DNA from: Nostoc sp. 'Lobaria pulmonaria (5183) cyanobiont'
Lineage (GTDB): Bacteria; Cyanobacteriota; Cyanobacteriia; Cyanobacteriales; Nostocaceae
Reading direction: 5' to 3'
Assembly (NCBI RefSeq): GCF_002949795.1
Contig: NZ_CP026692.1
Span: 3,890,545-3,954,544 of the forward strand
DNA length: 64,000 nucleotides
A program made the translations under genes and the position numbers. A model generated the notes under the pieces. The model worked only from the letters and a program-made list of their open reading frames with translations. It did no database searches and was not told the origin of the DNA. Every line of letters starts with the position of its first letter. Positions within the stretch are counted from its first letter, which is position 1. Positions 9,468 to 18,422 of the stretch are shown here, one piece after another.

Positions 9468-11222
9468 ATGTTTGATTTAATGTCGCTCGCCTTTAAAAAT
9501 GTTAATCAACTTTGGGCTTATATTTTAACAGAGACCCTAAAGCGGTTGGGACTGACTTGTGCCATCATTTGTCCTGGATCGCGCTCTACACCCCTAGCGA
9601 TCGCCTTTGCTCAACAAGCACCTGAGATTGAAGCAATTTCCATTCTCGATGAACGTTCCGCCGCCTTTTTTGCCTTGGGACAAGCTCAAGCAACCGGACG
9701 ACCTGTAGTATTAGTTTGCACCTCTGGTACAGCAGGAGCAAATTTTTATTCAGCAGTCATTGAAGCCTCATATAGTCGCGTCCCATTGTTGATATTAACC
9801 ACCGATAGACCTCCAGAATTGCGAGATTGTCACTCTGGGCAAACTGTAGATCAATTGAGATTATATGGAAACTACCCAAATTGGCAAACAGAGTTAGCCT
9901 TACCCTCCGCCGATCTGGGAATGCTAGCTTATCTGCGACAAACGGTAATTCATAGCTGGGAAAGAGCGCAAACTCCTACAAAGGGGCCAGTACATTTGAA
10001 TATTCCCTTTCGCGATCCCTTAGCGCCTCTTCCTGATGGAACTGACTTGAGCTATTTGCAATCACAGTTTCAACCAGAAGACTTTTTCGCAGCAATAACA
10101 AACCCATGCCCCATGCTCGATGCCCAATGCCCAATGCTCAAAGAATGGAAGGAATGCGATCGCGGCATTATTATTGCAGGTGTTGCCCAACCACAGCAAC
10201 CACAGGAATATTGTAGAGCGATCGCGCAACTTTCCCAAACTCTCAAATGGCCTGTGCTAGCAGAGGGACTCTCCCCAGTGAGAAATTATGCCGAACTCAA
10301 CCCTTATTTAATTTCCACTTATGACCTGATTTTGCGAAATCAGCAATTAGCAAAGCAGCTAGCGCCCGAAATGGTGATTCAGGTAGGAGAAATGCCTACG
10401 AGTAAAGAACTACGTACCTGGATAAATGCAACCCAACCGCGACGCTGGGTAATTGACCCTAGTGACCAAAACCTCGACCCTTTGCATGGGAGGACGACGC
10501 ATTTACGGATATCTGTAGAAGACATAAAGGTAAAGGAGAGAAATTTATCTTTCTCCTCAGACTATTTGCAGCAATGGTGTGATGCGGAAGCTAAAGTCAG
10601 GTTAGTTGTTGACCAGACGATGGGAAAAATAGATGAAATCATTGAGAGTAAAGCAGCTTGGTTAATTTCTCAGATTTTACCGCCCGGAACGCCTCTGTTT
10701 ATTGCCAATAGTATGCCTGTGCGGGATGTGGAATATTTCTGGAAACCGAATAATTTAGGAGTGCGATCGCACTTTAACCGGGGTGCAAATGGCATAGATG
10801 GCACATTATCCACTGCTTTAGGAATTGCCCATCGCCAGCAAAGTAGTGTGATGTTAACGGGAGATTTGGCTCTGTTACATGACACCAATGGTTTTTTAAT
10901 CCGCAATAAGTTTGTCGGACATCTGACGATTGTGTTAATCAATAATAATGGCGGTGGTATTTTTGAAATGTTACCCATCGCCAAATTTGACCCACCATTT
11001 GAAGAGTTTTTTGGTACTCCTCAGGATATTGATTTCGCTCAGTTGTGCGCTACTTATAATGTGCAGCATGAATTGATTACTTCTTGGCAGCAATTGCAAC
11101 AAAGATTAAATATGCTCCCAACTCAGGGAATTCGGGTTTTAGAGTTGCAGACAAATCGCAAAGCTGATGCTAAGTGGCGACAAGAGAATTTAAGAAAGTT
11201 TGCTGCAAACATTGTAATATGA
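9468..11222 (+). CDS. menD: 2-succinyl-5-enolpyruvyl-6-hydroxy-3-cyclohexene-1-carboxylate synthase
   Basis: 584 residues. ThDP enzyme that condenses 2-oxoglutarate with isochorismate, an early step to phylloquinone, the A1 electron carrier of photosystem I. The N-terminus has CPGSRSTPLAIAF and DERSAAFFALGQA with the catalytic Glu; the middle has TSGTAGANFY and TTDRPPELRDCHSGQTVDQ; the C-terminal ThDP domain has RGANGIDGTLSTALG, TGDLALLHD and NNNGGGIF. The ATG at 9480 (MSLAFKNVNQLW) aligns better with relatives and may be the true start. Residues about 213-225 are encoded by an intergenic-style heptamer repeat, inserted without breaking the frame. Confidence 0.95.
   Translation: MFDLMSLAFKNVNQLWAYILTETLKRLGLTCAIICPGSRSTPLAIAFAQQAPEIEAISILDERSAAFFALGQAQATGRPVVLVCTSGTAGANFYSAVIEASYSRVPLLILTTDRPPELRDCHSGQTVDQLRLYGNYPNWQTELALPSADLGMLAYLRQTVIHSWERAQTPTKGPVHLNIPFRDPLAPLPDGTDLSYLQSQFQPEDFFAAITNPCPMLDAQCPMLKEWKECDRGIIIAGVAQPQQPQEYCRAIAQLSQTLKWPVLAEGLSPVRNYAELNPYLISTYDLILRNQQLAKQLAPEMVIQVGEMPTSKELRTWINATQPRRWVIDPSDQNLDPLHGRTTHLRISVEDIKVKERNLSFSSDYLQQWCDAEAKVRLVVDQTMGKIDEIIESKAAWLISQILPPGTPLFIANSMPVRDVEYFWKPNNLGVRSHFNRGANGIDGTLSTALGIAHRQQSSVMLTGDLALLHDTNGFLIRNKFVGHLTIVLINNNGGGIFEMLPIAKFDPPFEEFFGTPQDIDFAQLCATYNVQHELITSWQQLQQRLNMLPTQGIRVLELQTNRKADAKWRQENLRKFAANIVI
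10106..10140. repeat. Five heptamers inside menD
   Basis: Units ATGCCCC, ATGCTCG, ATGCCCA, ATGCCCA and ATGCTCA lie in tandem inside the menD reading frame and are translated as a Cys/Pro/Met/Leu-rich stretch. The same heptamer family is intergenic elsewhere in the window. Confidence 0.85.
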
Positions 11223-11299
11223 ACCATTCTATTAAAGTTGGCTTAATCACGGTACATAAAATATGGTATTTAGGTGAAATTATTGTGCTGTGAATAACC

Positions 11300-12151
11300 T
11301 TAAAATTGGAATTCCTCTGGTTCTGAGGAGGTTATGTCCCTAAAAATCTCTCTATTAATATCAAACTCTATATTACTATCAGAATCTCCGTAGCTTACTG
11401 ATACCAGCAACAGATACTGAGGCAATGTTCTATTTTGCATATCAAGTATATCCTCAAATTCATAACCTTTTATACGCTGGATTAAATCTTGGTTAAAATC
11501 TAAGTCTAATCCTCGAAAGTATCTAAATAATATTTGATAAGCCAATGGAACCGAAAATTTATATATACTACTATTTGCCTCTATTGGTAACTTCTTTCGG
11601 GCTTTATCTTGAGTAAGATAATCTGGAACTTTGTCTCTAATAATTGATTCTACTATGTGAATAGGGACAACTACTGCATGATTTTGTTTTGCAGTTGAAG
11701 GAAAAAATGAATAGTCATGAAACTTTTCAATAGATTGATTATCATATAGTAATAGCATAGGATATTGAACATTGCTGCTAATTATATTCAATTGGTTACC
11801 TTTAATCTCTTGAAACTTTCTCTTATTCTTATGTATGATTTTTGCTTCGAGAGAAGTAACTCCCTCAAAAGAACGGCTACCAGGATGCGTAATTCTTACA
11901 ATAAGCCCTATATCACCAAATTTAGTTTCAGCTTTTCCAGTAAACTTATACGCTGCTGAATTAATCTTGATTGGCAATGAAGATATACCATTAATTTGAA
12001 TATCACGAAATAGTTTTCTATATTCAAAAAGTATTTTTCTATTAATGTAATCTTCTGACCAATCTGAAGGATAACTATCTAATATTTGTTGGCGACAAAT
12101 ATTTTCTAATTCACTGTATAATGTCATAAGCGACATTTGTAAAATACCCAT
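11300..12151 (-). CDS. Uncharacterised protein, possible PD-(D/E)XK nuclease fold
   Basis: 283 residues, not recognised by family. Residues about 74-105 read KAETKFGDIGLIV, then about 20 residues later TSLEAKIIHK. An Asp followed by a strand and a Glu-X-Lys is the spacing of PD-(D/E)XK nucleases, and a Glu-rich helix precedes it, so a nuclease fold is possible but unproven. The rest is helical with no signal peptide or membrane span. It sits between menD and Rpn-like sequence, both of which are unrelated in pathway. Base composition is more AT-rich than the flanking genes, which may hint at transfer. ATGs at 12136 and 12127 are alternative starts. Confidence 0.7.
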   Translation of the reverse strand: MGILQMSLMTLYSELENICRQQILDSYPSDWSEDYINRKILFEYRKLFRDIQINGISSLPIKINSAAYKFTGKAETKFGDIGLIVRITHPGSRSFEGVTSLEAKIIHKNKRKFQEIKGNQLNIISSNVQYPMLLLYDNQSIEKFHDYSFFPSTAKQNHAVVVPIHIVESIIRDKVPDYLTQDKARKKLPIEANSSIYKFSVPLAYQILFRYFRGLDLDFNQDLIQRIKGYEFEDILDMQNRTLPQYLLLVSVSYGDSDSNIEFDINREIFRDITSSEPEEFQF

Positions 12152-12260
12152 AATTTTGAATTTTAAATTAATAAAAATTCTATTTTTAGTTTACCCAGTT
12201 GCTTGTATAAAATTGATGAACTGTAAAAAAAGAAGAATGAGCGATCACTCTCCTTTTCTG

Positions 12261-12499
12261 TGTGAGATTTACCCTTTTAGTTAACCTTGTTTGTAACAAC
12301 CTTTCCAAGTTCGCGATCGCAATCTCAATTCCAACAACGCCAAAACTAACGCTTCCAACTGTTCCTCAGCAATTTCGCCAAATAGTCAGTCGTTTTAACA
12401 GTCGGAGGACGAGCGATCGCACTATTTCTTCCACCGCTTCTGATATACTGGCGTGTCTGCAAATGCTTCTTCACTAAGAGAAACTTTATTTGTAGCCAT
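12261..12499 (-). pseudogene. Degraded remnant related to the DUF4351/Rpn type
   Basis: Reading from an ATG at 12499 gives MATNKVSLSEEAFADTPVYQ, then shifts frame twice. The other frames give EAVEEIVRSLVLRLLKRL and FGEIAEEQLEALVLALLEL, which resemble the DUF4351 tail of the intact gene next door (SQIQGLSVEELEALGDALL). No frame is open across the whole stretch. The order and spacing suggest a broken paralogue, but it is short and the resemblance is modest. Confidence 0.4.
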
Positions 12500-12551
12500 A
12501 ATTATTTTACGGAGTGCGATCGCCCTTCTTCTGTGCATCTCTGGGTGAAAC

Positions 12552-13376
12552 TTACCCGCTTACTTCACCTTGTAACCATCCTGACAAATCAGCAAGAGTA
12601 GAGAAATCCAACAACGCATCACCTAAAGCTTCTAACTCTTCCACCGATAACCCTTGAATCTGGGACAGCAGCGCATCAGGAATATTACCCACCCGCCGAT
12701 TTAATTGTCGTAAAACGATCGTTCTTTCTCCTTCTTCCTTCGCTTCCCGAATAGCCCGTGGTTCTTCCAAATTCAGTCCCAACATCGCTTGAATCTCCTC
12801 TCGACTAAGGTTAGAAAACTTGTAGACGATAATCGTCGTCACCAAATCAATTATCGCTTGCTCCGACTGTTGCCGTGCTTGCTCCAGTAAAAACCGCGCC
12901 CCTTCCACTGCTTCTGTTTCAGAAGTAACATTTGTCAGCAACATCAAACCCAATCCCAAAGGTTGTTGTCGCAAATCCCCCAACTCATCCAGATAAACCC
13001 GCCTGACTTGACCACTTTCCAACAAAGCGCGGTGAATCGAAGAGGAAGAAGGTTCCAGGCTGCGAGAGCCAAAAATTATTACCCCAAACCAGTCATCGTA
13101 ACGGATAGAGTGGCGGTAGAGAAACAAAAACAATTCACTAAAGAAGCGGTGATATAAGTCTTCGTCCTTCTGAAACTGCACTTCAGCAAAAAAGACGGTT
13201 TTGGAAACTGCATTCGCGGGAGGTAAAAACACTCCATCAATCCGAAACGCCGTTTCTTTCACTTCAACTGATTCAAACTGGTAGTTTTCCGCTTCTGCGG
13301 GTGGTTCATCTACTAATTCAAACAGCAAACCGGGAAATTGCTTAAATAATTTATAGAAGATGGTGTCACGTCGCAT
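12552..13376 (-). CDS. Rpn-family putative nuclease/transposase with DUF4351
   Basis: 274 residues. The N-terminal 110 residues (RDTIFYKLFKQFPGLLFELV, then FRIDGVFLPP and TVFFAEVQFQKDED) carry the D...ExQ version of the PD-(D/E)XK core found in Rpn/PDDEXK_2 proteins. FHRFFSELFLFLYRH-like aromatic helices follow. The C-terminal 60 residues are a DUF4351 helical domain (RQLNRRVGNIPDALLSQIQ, VEELEALGDALLDF). Such proteins are multicopy in filamentous cyanobacteria; relatives in enterobacteria promote recombination. No terminal inverted repeats mark it as a complete mobile element here. A decayed relative lies just downstream. Confidence 0.85.
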   Translation of the reverse strand: MRRDTIFYKLFKQFPGLLFELVDEPPAEAENYQFESVEVKETAFRIDGVFLPPANAVSKTVFFAEVQFQKDEDLYHRFFSELFLFLYRHSIRYDDWFGVIIFGSRSLEPSSSSIHRALLESGQVRRVYLDELGDLRQQPLGLGLMLLTNVTSETEAVEGARFLLEQARQQSEQAIIDLVTTIIVYKFSNLSREEIQAMLGLNLEEPRAIREAKEEGERTIVLRQLNRRVGNIPDALLSQIQGLSVEELEALGDALLDFSTLADLSGWLQGEVSG

Positions 13377-13440
13377 TTTTATTCCTCAACACCCAGACAA
13401 TTACCCGATTGTAAAGGCTTGAGACACCAATTTATTTTAG

Positions 13441-13469
13441 CGTAGGCGTAGCCCACCGCAGGTATCGCA
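13441..13469. repeat. Dispersed CGTAGGCGTAGCCC-type repeat
   Basis: A variant of the repeat at 4104-4131, reading CGTAGGCGTAGCCCACCGCA then GGTATCGCA. It lies between the Rpn-like gene and menB, upstream of the menB start. Confidence 0.65.
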
Positions 13470-13521
13470 TGTCCCTACGTCCGCGATAAAATTCTCAAGC
13501 ACAACAGCGCACTCCATACCA

Positions 13522-14355
13522 ATGCAAATTAACTGGCAAACCGCCAAAACCTACGAAGACATCCTGTATCAAAAAACTGATGGCATTGCGAAAATTACCA
13601 TCAACCGTCCCCATAAACGCAATGCTTTTCGTCCTGAAACCGTTTTTGAACTGTACGACGCTTTCTGTAATGCTCGTGAAGATACTACTATTGGTGTTGT
13701 CCTATTTACTGGTTATGGTCCACACACTGATGGCAAATATGCCTTCTGTTCTGGTGGCGATCAAAGCGTGCGGGGACATGCGGGTTATCTGGATGATACT
13801 GGCATCCCTCGGTTGAATGTACTGGACTTACAACGGCTGATTCGTTCGATGCCGAAAGTGGTGATTGCCCTTGTCGCCGGATATGCGATCGGTGGTGGAC
13901 ATGTCCTACATTTAATTTGCGACCTTACCATTGCTGCCGATAACGCCATTTTTGGACAGACTGGCCCGAAAGTCGGCAGTTTCGATGGTGGTTTTGGAGC
14001 CAGCTATCTCGCCCGCGTTGTGGGACAAAAAAAAGCTAGAGAAATTTGGTTTCTCTGCCGCCAATATGATGCACAACAAGCGCTAGAAATGGGCTTAATT
14101 AATTGCGTTGTCCCAGTCGAACAACTAGAAACTGAAGGGGTTCAATGGGCGCAGGAGATTTTAGAAAAAAGTCCGATCGCAATTCGGTGTCTCAAAGCCG
14201 CGTTCAACGCTGATTGTGACGGACAAGCTGGTTTACAAGAACTCGCTGGCAATGCCACCCTACTCTATTACATGACAGAAGAAGGGTCTGAGGGCAAACA
14301 AGCCTTTCTCGAAAAGCGTCCACCAGATTTTCGCTCTTTTCCTTGGTTGCCTTAG
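13522..14355 (+). CDS. menB: 1,4-dihydroxy-2-naphthoyl-CoA synthase
   Basis: 277 residues. Crotonase-fold enzyme that closes the naphthoquinone ring from o-succinylbenzoyl-CoA, for phylloquinone. Seen are [26 protein letters not shown] (CoA/oxyanion loop), [12 protein letters not shown] and [20 protein letters not shown]. The Gly-containing GSFDGG places it with the bicarbonate-dependent type I enzymes. Full length for the family. It is 2.3 kb from menD with unrelated genes between, so the pathway is not an operon here. A terminator follows immediately. Confidence 0.96.
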   Translation: MQINWQTAKTYEDILYQKTDGIAKITINRPHKRNAFRPETVFELYDAFCNAREDTTIGVVLFTGYGPHTDGKYAFCSGGDQSVRGHAGYLDDTGIPRLNVLDLQRLIRSMPKVVIALVAGYAIGGGHVLHLICDLTIAADNAIFGQTGPKVGSFDGGFGASYLARVVGQKKAREIWFLCRQYDAQQALEMGLINCVVPVEQLETEGVQWAQEILEKSPIAIRCLKAAFNADCDGQAGLQELAGNATLLYYMTEEGSEGKQAFLEKRPPDFRSFPWLP

Positions 14356-14361
14356 AATTGC

Positions 14362-14395
14362 AAAAATCGCACCCTTTAGTGAGGTGCGATTTTTA
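14362..14395 (+). terminator. Rho-independent terminator after menB
   Basis: The stem pairs AAAAATCGCACC with GGTGCGATTTTT around a short loop, followed by T-rich sequence, seven bases after the menB stop. Confidence 0.88.
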
Positions 14396-14482
14396 TATAT
14401 ATCAACTTTTACAGCACTAAAAATCTTAAAAACAAATCTTATTTTAAGTAGACTACAAACTCAGTTCAGTAATAATGGATGA

Positions 14483-14797
14483 CTAAATAACCACTGCTTT
14501 AGTCTTTACCTGTTCAGGTATGGAAGCAGTTATTTCCTCTAGAGGGGCAAGAGCAGTATTGTCTAAATCTGAGGCTAGAGATTGACAAGATGTTAAAACT
14601 GGGGCTGCATCTGGCAAACCCCAAGCATCCTCCAAGGTTTCCCAAGAAGGTGCAAAAGGTGGGAGCGCCAAAGAGCAAGCCTTCCAAGTCGCTTGAACTG
14701 GTGCGCCCAACTGCTGGCACGTTCCACCACGGCGACCTTCTGGCTGGTAATGACGGCAATATTTGCAGGCAGATGCTAAAAATTTAATAGGTTTCAT
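14483..14797 (-). CDS. Conserved-looking Cys-rich protein, unknown function
   Basis: 104 residues, not recognised. The first 50 residues carry ACKYCRHYQPEGRRGGTCQQ and, about 15 residues on, WKACSLALPPF. Cys at C-x2-C, a third after 13 residues and a fourth later suggest a small metal site, zinc or iron-sulfur. The rest is acidic and probably flexible. No signal peptide. It converges on menB with a terminator between. The codon use and the motif density argue that it is a real gene, but function is open. Confidence 0.68.
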   Translation of the reverse strand: MKPIKFLASACKYCRHYQPEGRRGGTCQQLGAPVQATWKACSLALPPFAPSWETLEDAWGLPDAAPVLTSCQSLASDLDNTALAPLEEITASIPEQVKTKAVVI

Positions 14798-15224
14798 TTG
14801 GATTCATCTTTAGTGCCGTTTCTGGCTGAATTTCACCCTTCTATTTTGCTTCTATATATAAATACGGATAAGAGCCAAAAAGTCATTATTTTATCTAGGT
14901 TTCAGCGATCCCAAGGAAAAAATAAACTTCAGGATATTTTTATAATCTTGTTATATATTTAAATAATCCTTAAAGCGGTTGCATATAGATATCGTCTAAA
15001 ACTTATTAGGGATCAAGACTAAAACCAAAGCTTTTGATTTAGTTAGCCTTTTAATTTCCTCCTTAAGCCATCCTTAAGGCATAGAATTGCAAATAAATAG
15101 TCTGCTTTACATCCCACGTTCGGCATATTTTAACTACTAAAATATGTTTTTTATCCAGAATCAAAACTATTTTATGTGATAGCAGCAAGTTTGTCAGGAT
15201 AAATTCTGCTCAAAGAATAATCGC
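14798..15224. other. Intergenic region
   Basis: About 430 bases, AT-rich, no gene or strong repeat seen. It contains an imperfect CTTAAGCCATCCTTAAGG repeat near 15062-15079. Confidence 0.5.
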
Positions 15225-15779
15225 TCAACTATTTTGCTTTGAAAACTGTTTAGCAGCACAGACAGAACAGACTTCCCAGCGCTGGAGTTCACCGGGTGGG
15301 GTGGGAGATTGACATTGGGGACAAAGGGGTAAGCCATGCGATCGCGATCGCATGATCTTCGTCCAATGTCCAAAAGCGGCATTCACATCCTTAGTGGGTG
15401 TAGCATCAGGGCGGTTAATCTCATCACCAAGGTAACTGGGATGCTCATGGGGCGAAACCGATTGTTGCTCTTTTCTTTCCACCAACGGATTCTGCCAGCC
15501 AGCAGTAGAGAAGCGAATATCAACCAAAGGCGTTGGCAGCTTTTTATTCAACTTTAAAAGTAGAGATGTGCGACCAAAAGTCAGGTTTTGCGCCCAAGCA
15601 GCACTAGAAGTTGCTACCGACAAAACATCGCGCTGAATCGACAATGGTCGAGTATTTGCGGCAACCACTGGCCCAACAACTTCTGCCCAACACTTGAGCA
15701 GGCGTTGAAATGGCTGCTCCTGCCATTTGGCCTGCTTTTCCAGAATCCTTAAAAGATCATTAATTGATTTCAACGACAT
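15225..15779 (-). CDS. DUF721/DciA-like protein with C-terminal zinc ribbon
   Basis: 184 residues. The N-terminal 95 residues (LLRILEKQAKWQEQPFQRLL, WAEVVGPVVAANTRPLSI, VATSSAAWAQNLTF, LLLKLNKKL) are a DUF721 domain, the family of DciA, which loads the replicative helicase in bacteria lacking DnaC. A disordered linker follows. The last 30 residues hold CPQCQSPTPPGELQRWEVC then SVC, a probable four-Cys zinc ribbon. A role in helicase loading is inferred from the family. It stands alone on its strand; the upstream spacer is full of repeat DNA. Confidence 0.8.
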   Translation of the reverse strand: MSLKSINDLLRILEKQAKWQEQPFQRLLKCWAEVVGPVVAANTRPLSIQRDVLSVATSSAAWAQNLTFGRTSLLLKLNKKLPTPLVDIRFSTAGWQNPLVERKEQQSVSPHEHPSYLGDEINRPDATPTKDVNAAFGHWTKIMRSRSHGLPLCPQCQSPTPPGELQRWEVCSVCAAKQFSKQNS

Positions 15780-15786
15780 TATTCAA

Positions 15787-15862
15787 AGTGGGGAGTGGGA
15801 AAGTGGAAAGCAGGGGAGCAGAAGAGGCAGGGGAGACAAGGGGACAAGGGAGACAAAGAGGA
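15787..15862. repeat. G-rich degenerate heptamer repeat
   Basis: Units like GGGGAGC, GGGGAGA, CAAGGGG and ACAAGGG are stacked between the divergent DUF721 and membrane-protein genes. Same general class as the repeats at 31464 and 59050. Confidence 0.55.
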
Positions 15863-16022
15863 ATTCAATTATTGAACAAGTCTCTTCCCCTCTTCTTCGT
15901 CAACCTTGTCTCTTCTCCATGCCCAATGCCCACTCTATCTATTTAAATAATTTCCGCTACTATTGTCACAAAATATATCTAAAAGTTGATTCTAGTAATC
16001 TACACTTTGAGGCACAAAAGCA

Positions 16023-17387
16023 ATGACTCAAAAACCCCTGAACGACTCCAGTACTCATCAATCGTCTAAAACACCTGGGTTGAAACCAGTACTAGCAGCA
16101 GCACTAGCAAGTTTAGAAGTGCCGCTAGATCAAGAGTTAGCTCGATACCGACGCACGCGAACTGGTTTGGTGTCATCGAACCAGTCCCGTGTTGCAAGTT
16201 ACATGAGCGGACAACCCCAACCGTTAACTGCCATTCCGACAACATTGGGCGCAACTCAGTCATCAGCAACGGAAATTAAAACCAACGTACCCCCTGCATC
16301 TGTACCCGTGAATTCTGAGATGAACCCAGCGCCAACTACGGCAAAAATTGATGTACCACCCGCATCTGTCGCTATGAATCCTGAGATGAACCCAGCACCA
16401 GCTACGGCAAAAATTGAGGAACTGAATAATCTTAATGTGTCCTCCACATCCAATGCAGCTAAAACACAAACTCAACTTCCACCACCCCCACCCAACTTTA
16501 GTAGCAGCATCGTGCCAGCAATCGTTAAAAATACTAAAAGCGAAAATCACTTGCAGCCAGATGATAGCCCCAAGCACCCAGATGACTATTTAGAATCTAG
16601 TGAAGCATTGTTGCGAAGTCTGACAGAAGAACAACCAGAAACCAAAAAACCAAGCAATTCTAGCGACAGTCTGCTATCACCTTTGGGTATTGGCTCTATG
16701 TTACTGCTATTAGTTGCGAGTCTTACCTTGGGTTATGTAGTCTTCAATCCTAAAAGCTTACCACAATGGAATTTAGGCAATTTGTTTAACGGCAACTCCT
16801 CTCCCACACCAGAAAATACTGAGGAAGTTGGGAGTAATGCCCAACCTCAAATCCAGCCACCAAGCACATCTATACCTAAATATCCCAATCTAGCTACTGA
16901 AGAGTTTCCTGAAGTAAGAGATCCCAATGATGTAGTTGGCTTAAAACCCAAAGTCCAACCAACCCCCGCAGTAGTGCCTAATCCAGTTGTTCCTCAAAAC
17001 CCCGCAAATCCTCAAGCGCCATTGCTTAACCCCAATACAGCCCTAAAACCGACCAATCCGATCGCTTTAGCACCAGTACCGACGCTACGATCCTTGCCTC
17101 CCCTAAATTCACCTCCCACTTCACCGACAAAAACCTCGCCCAAGGCAATTGCAACCTCACCAAAGCCAGATGCAGAAATCAAACCAGGAACAGATGGGTT
17201 CTATCATGTGGTGATAGATAATAAAGGGGCGACTTTTGCCTCAGCACAACAAGTAATTCCTGATGCTTATTTATCGCCCAACAAAGAATTGATTTATCTG
17301 GGTGCTTTTAAAACTAAAGAGCAAGTAAAACAACAGATGAAACTGTTACAAGCGAAGGGAATCAAGGCACGAGTTCAGCAGCCATAA
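16023..17387 (+). CDS. Proline-rich membrane protein with possible SPOR-like C-terminus
   Basis: 454 residues. The N-terminal 210 residues are hydrophilic and Pro/Ser/Thr-rich, with a tandem repeat of the pattern VPPASV..NSEMNPAP.TAKI near residues 89-125. One membrane span follows at about 217-240 (LGIGSMLLLLVASLTLGYVV). Then comes another Pro-rich linker and a final domain, FYHVVIDNKGATFASAQQVI to LGAFKTKEQVKQQMKLLQA and IKARVQQ. That ending resembles a SPOR-like peptidoglycan-binding fold. Layout suggests an envelope anchor with cytoplasmic N-terminus. Function is not known. It is upstream of the PspA/Vipp1 pair in the same direction. Confidence 0.72.
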   Translation: MTQKPLNDSSTHQSSKTPGLKPVLAAALASLEVPLDQELARYRRTRTGLVSSNQSRVASYMSGQPQPLTAIPTTLGATQSSATEIKTNVPPASVPVNSEMNPAPTTAKIDVPPASVAMNPEMNPAPATAKIEELNNLNVSSTSNAAKTQTQLPPPPPNFSSSIVPAIVKNTKSENHLQPDDSPKHPDDYLESSEALLRSLTEEQPETKKPSNSSDSLLSPLGIGSMLLLLVASLTLGYVVFNPKSLPQWNLGNLFNGNSSPTPENTEEVGSNAQPQIQPPSTSIPKYPNLATEEFPEVRDPNDVVGLKPKVQPTPAVVPNPVVPQNPANPQAPLLNPNTALKPTNPIALAPVPTLRSLPPLNSPPTSPTKTSPKAIATSPKPDAEIKPGTDGFYHVVIDNKGATFASAQQVIPDAYLSPNKELIYLGAFKTKEQVKQQMKLLQAKGIKARVQQP

Positions 17388-17442
17388 ATTGCAAAAATCT
17401 ACGATACCATGAGATAACAGTCGTGAGTGATTGAGTGCTGTT

Positions 17443-17477
17443 AGCACTCAGCACTCAGCACTCAGCACTCAGCACTC
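17443..17477. repeat. Five perfect AGCACTC heptamers
   Basis: Five exact AGCACTC units in tandem, 31 bases before the next gene start. A classic cyanobacterial short tandem repeat. Confidence 0.92.
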
Positions 17478-17507
17478 AGAACTGGATTTCGTGAATGGAG
17501 AGCCGAC

Positions 17508-18260
17508 ATGGAATTAATCAAGCGTATCCTGCGGGTGATTCGCGCTAATCTCAATAGTTTGGTCGGTGGTGCAGAAGATCCAGAAAAGATTTTGGAGCAA
17601 GCTGTCCTGGAAATGCAGGAAAATCTGGTGCAGTTGCGGCAGGGTGTAGCACAAGCGATCGCTACTCAGAAACGTACTGAACGACAAGCAGCGGCTGCCC
17701 AGTCTCAAACGGAAGAATGGTATCGTCGCGCTCAATTGGCCCTGCAACAAGGCAACGAACCTCTAGCACGCGAAGCTTTGACTAGGCGCCAAGCCTATAA
17801 AGAAACCACTACAGCCCTCTTTTCGCAGATAGAGCAGCAAAACGAGATAGTCGCTAGGCTCAAAAAGGATATGCGATCGCTAGAGTTAAAAATTTCCGAG
17901 GCGAAAACTAAAAAAGATATGTATATTGCCCGCGCCCGTTCTGCTGAAGCGTCTTATCGCCTCCAAGAAATGCTCGGCGGAGTTTCTGCTACTAGCAGTC
18001 TGAGTGCCTTTGAGCGTATGGAAGAAAAAGTTTCACAGATAGAAGCTCAATCAGAAGCCATAGCTCAACTTAGTAGCGACGACTTGGAAACACAATTTAC
18101 TTCTTTGGAATCTAATGATGTAGATACCGAATTAGCAGCGATGAAGGTGCAGGTTTTCAAGCAGTCAGAAAACACACAGCACAACAGTCTCCTTATTGAG
18201 GAGAGCCAAAAGACAGGGCAGCCTACTCAACAGCAGTTACCCAAAACTCAGGATTCTTGA
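17508..18260 (+). CDS. PspA/IM30 family protein, copy 1
   Basis: 250 residues of predicted helical coiled coil. The N-terminal 24 residues (MELIKRILRVIRANLNSLVG) form the amphipathic helix that binds membrane; AEDPEKILEQAVLEMQENL is the family signature. Members build ring or rod assemblies on stressed membranes. Unlike the next gene it lacks the short helix-forming C-terminal tail and ends in a Gln/Ser-rich stretch, so it is closer to PspA than to Vipp1. It is followed by a second family member 162 bases later, a tandem duplication. A heptamer array lies just upstream. Confidence 0.88.
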   Translation: MELIKRILRVIRANLNSLVGGAEDPEKILEQAVLEMQENLVQLRQGVAQAIATQKRTERQAAAAQSQTEEWYRRAQLALQQGNEPLAREALTRRQAYKETTTALFSQIEQQNEIVARLKKDMRSLELKISEAKTKKDMYIARARSAEASYRLQEMLGGVSATSSLSAFERMEEKVSQIEAQSEAIAQLSSDDLETQFTSLESNDVDTELAAMKVQVFKQSENTQHNSLLIEESQKTGQPTQQQLPKTQDS

Positions 18261-18422
18261 AGTTCCACTAATTAGCCTAGTTTGGCGATATCTTAACAAT
18301 TAAGAGTTGTTAGGAGGTACTGATTCAAACTGGAAAGATTACATTGAAATAGGTAGCTATAAAAAAGTAAAAAAGCTAACTGTCCAAGAAAAAGCGTAAA
18401 TCACACAAGGAAAAACAAAGTT

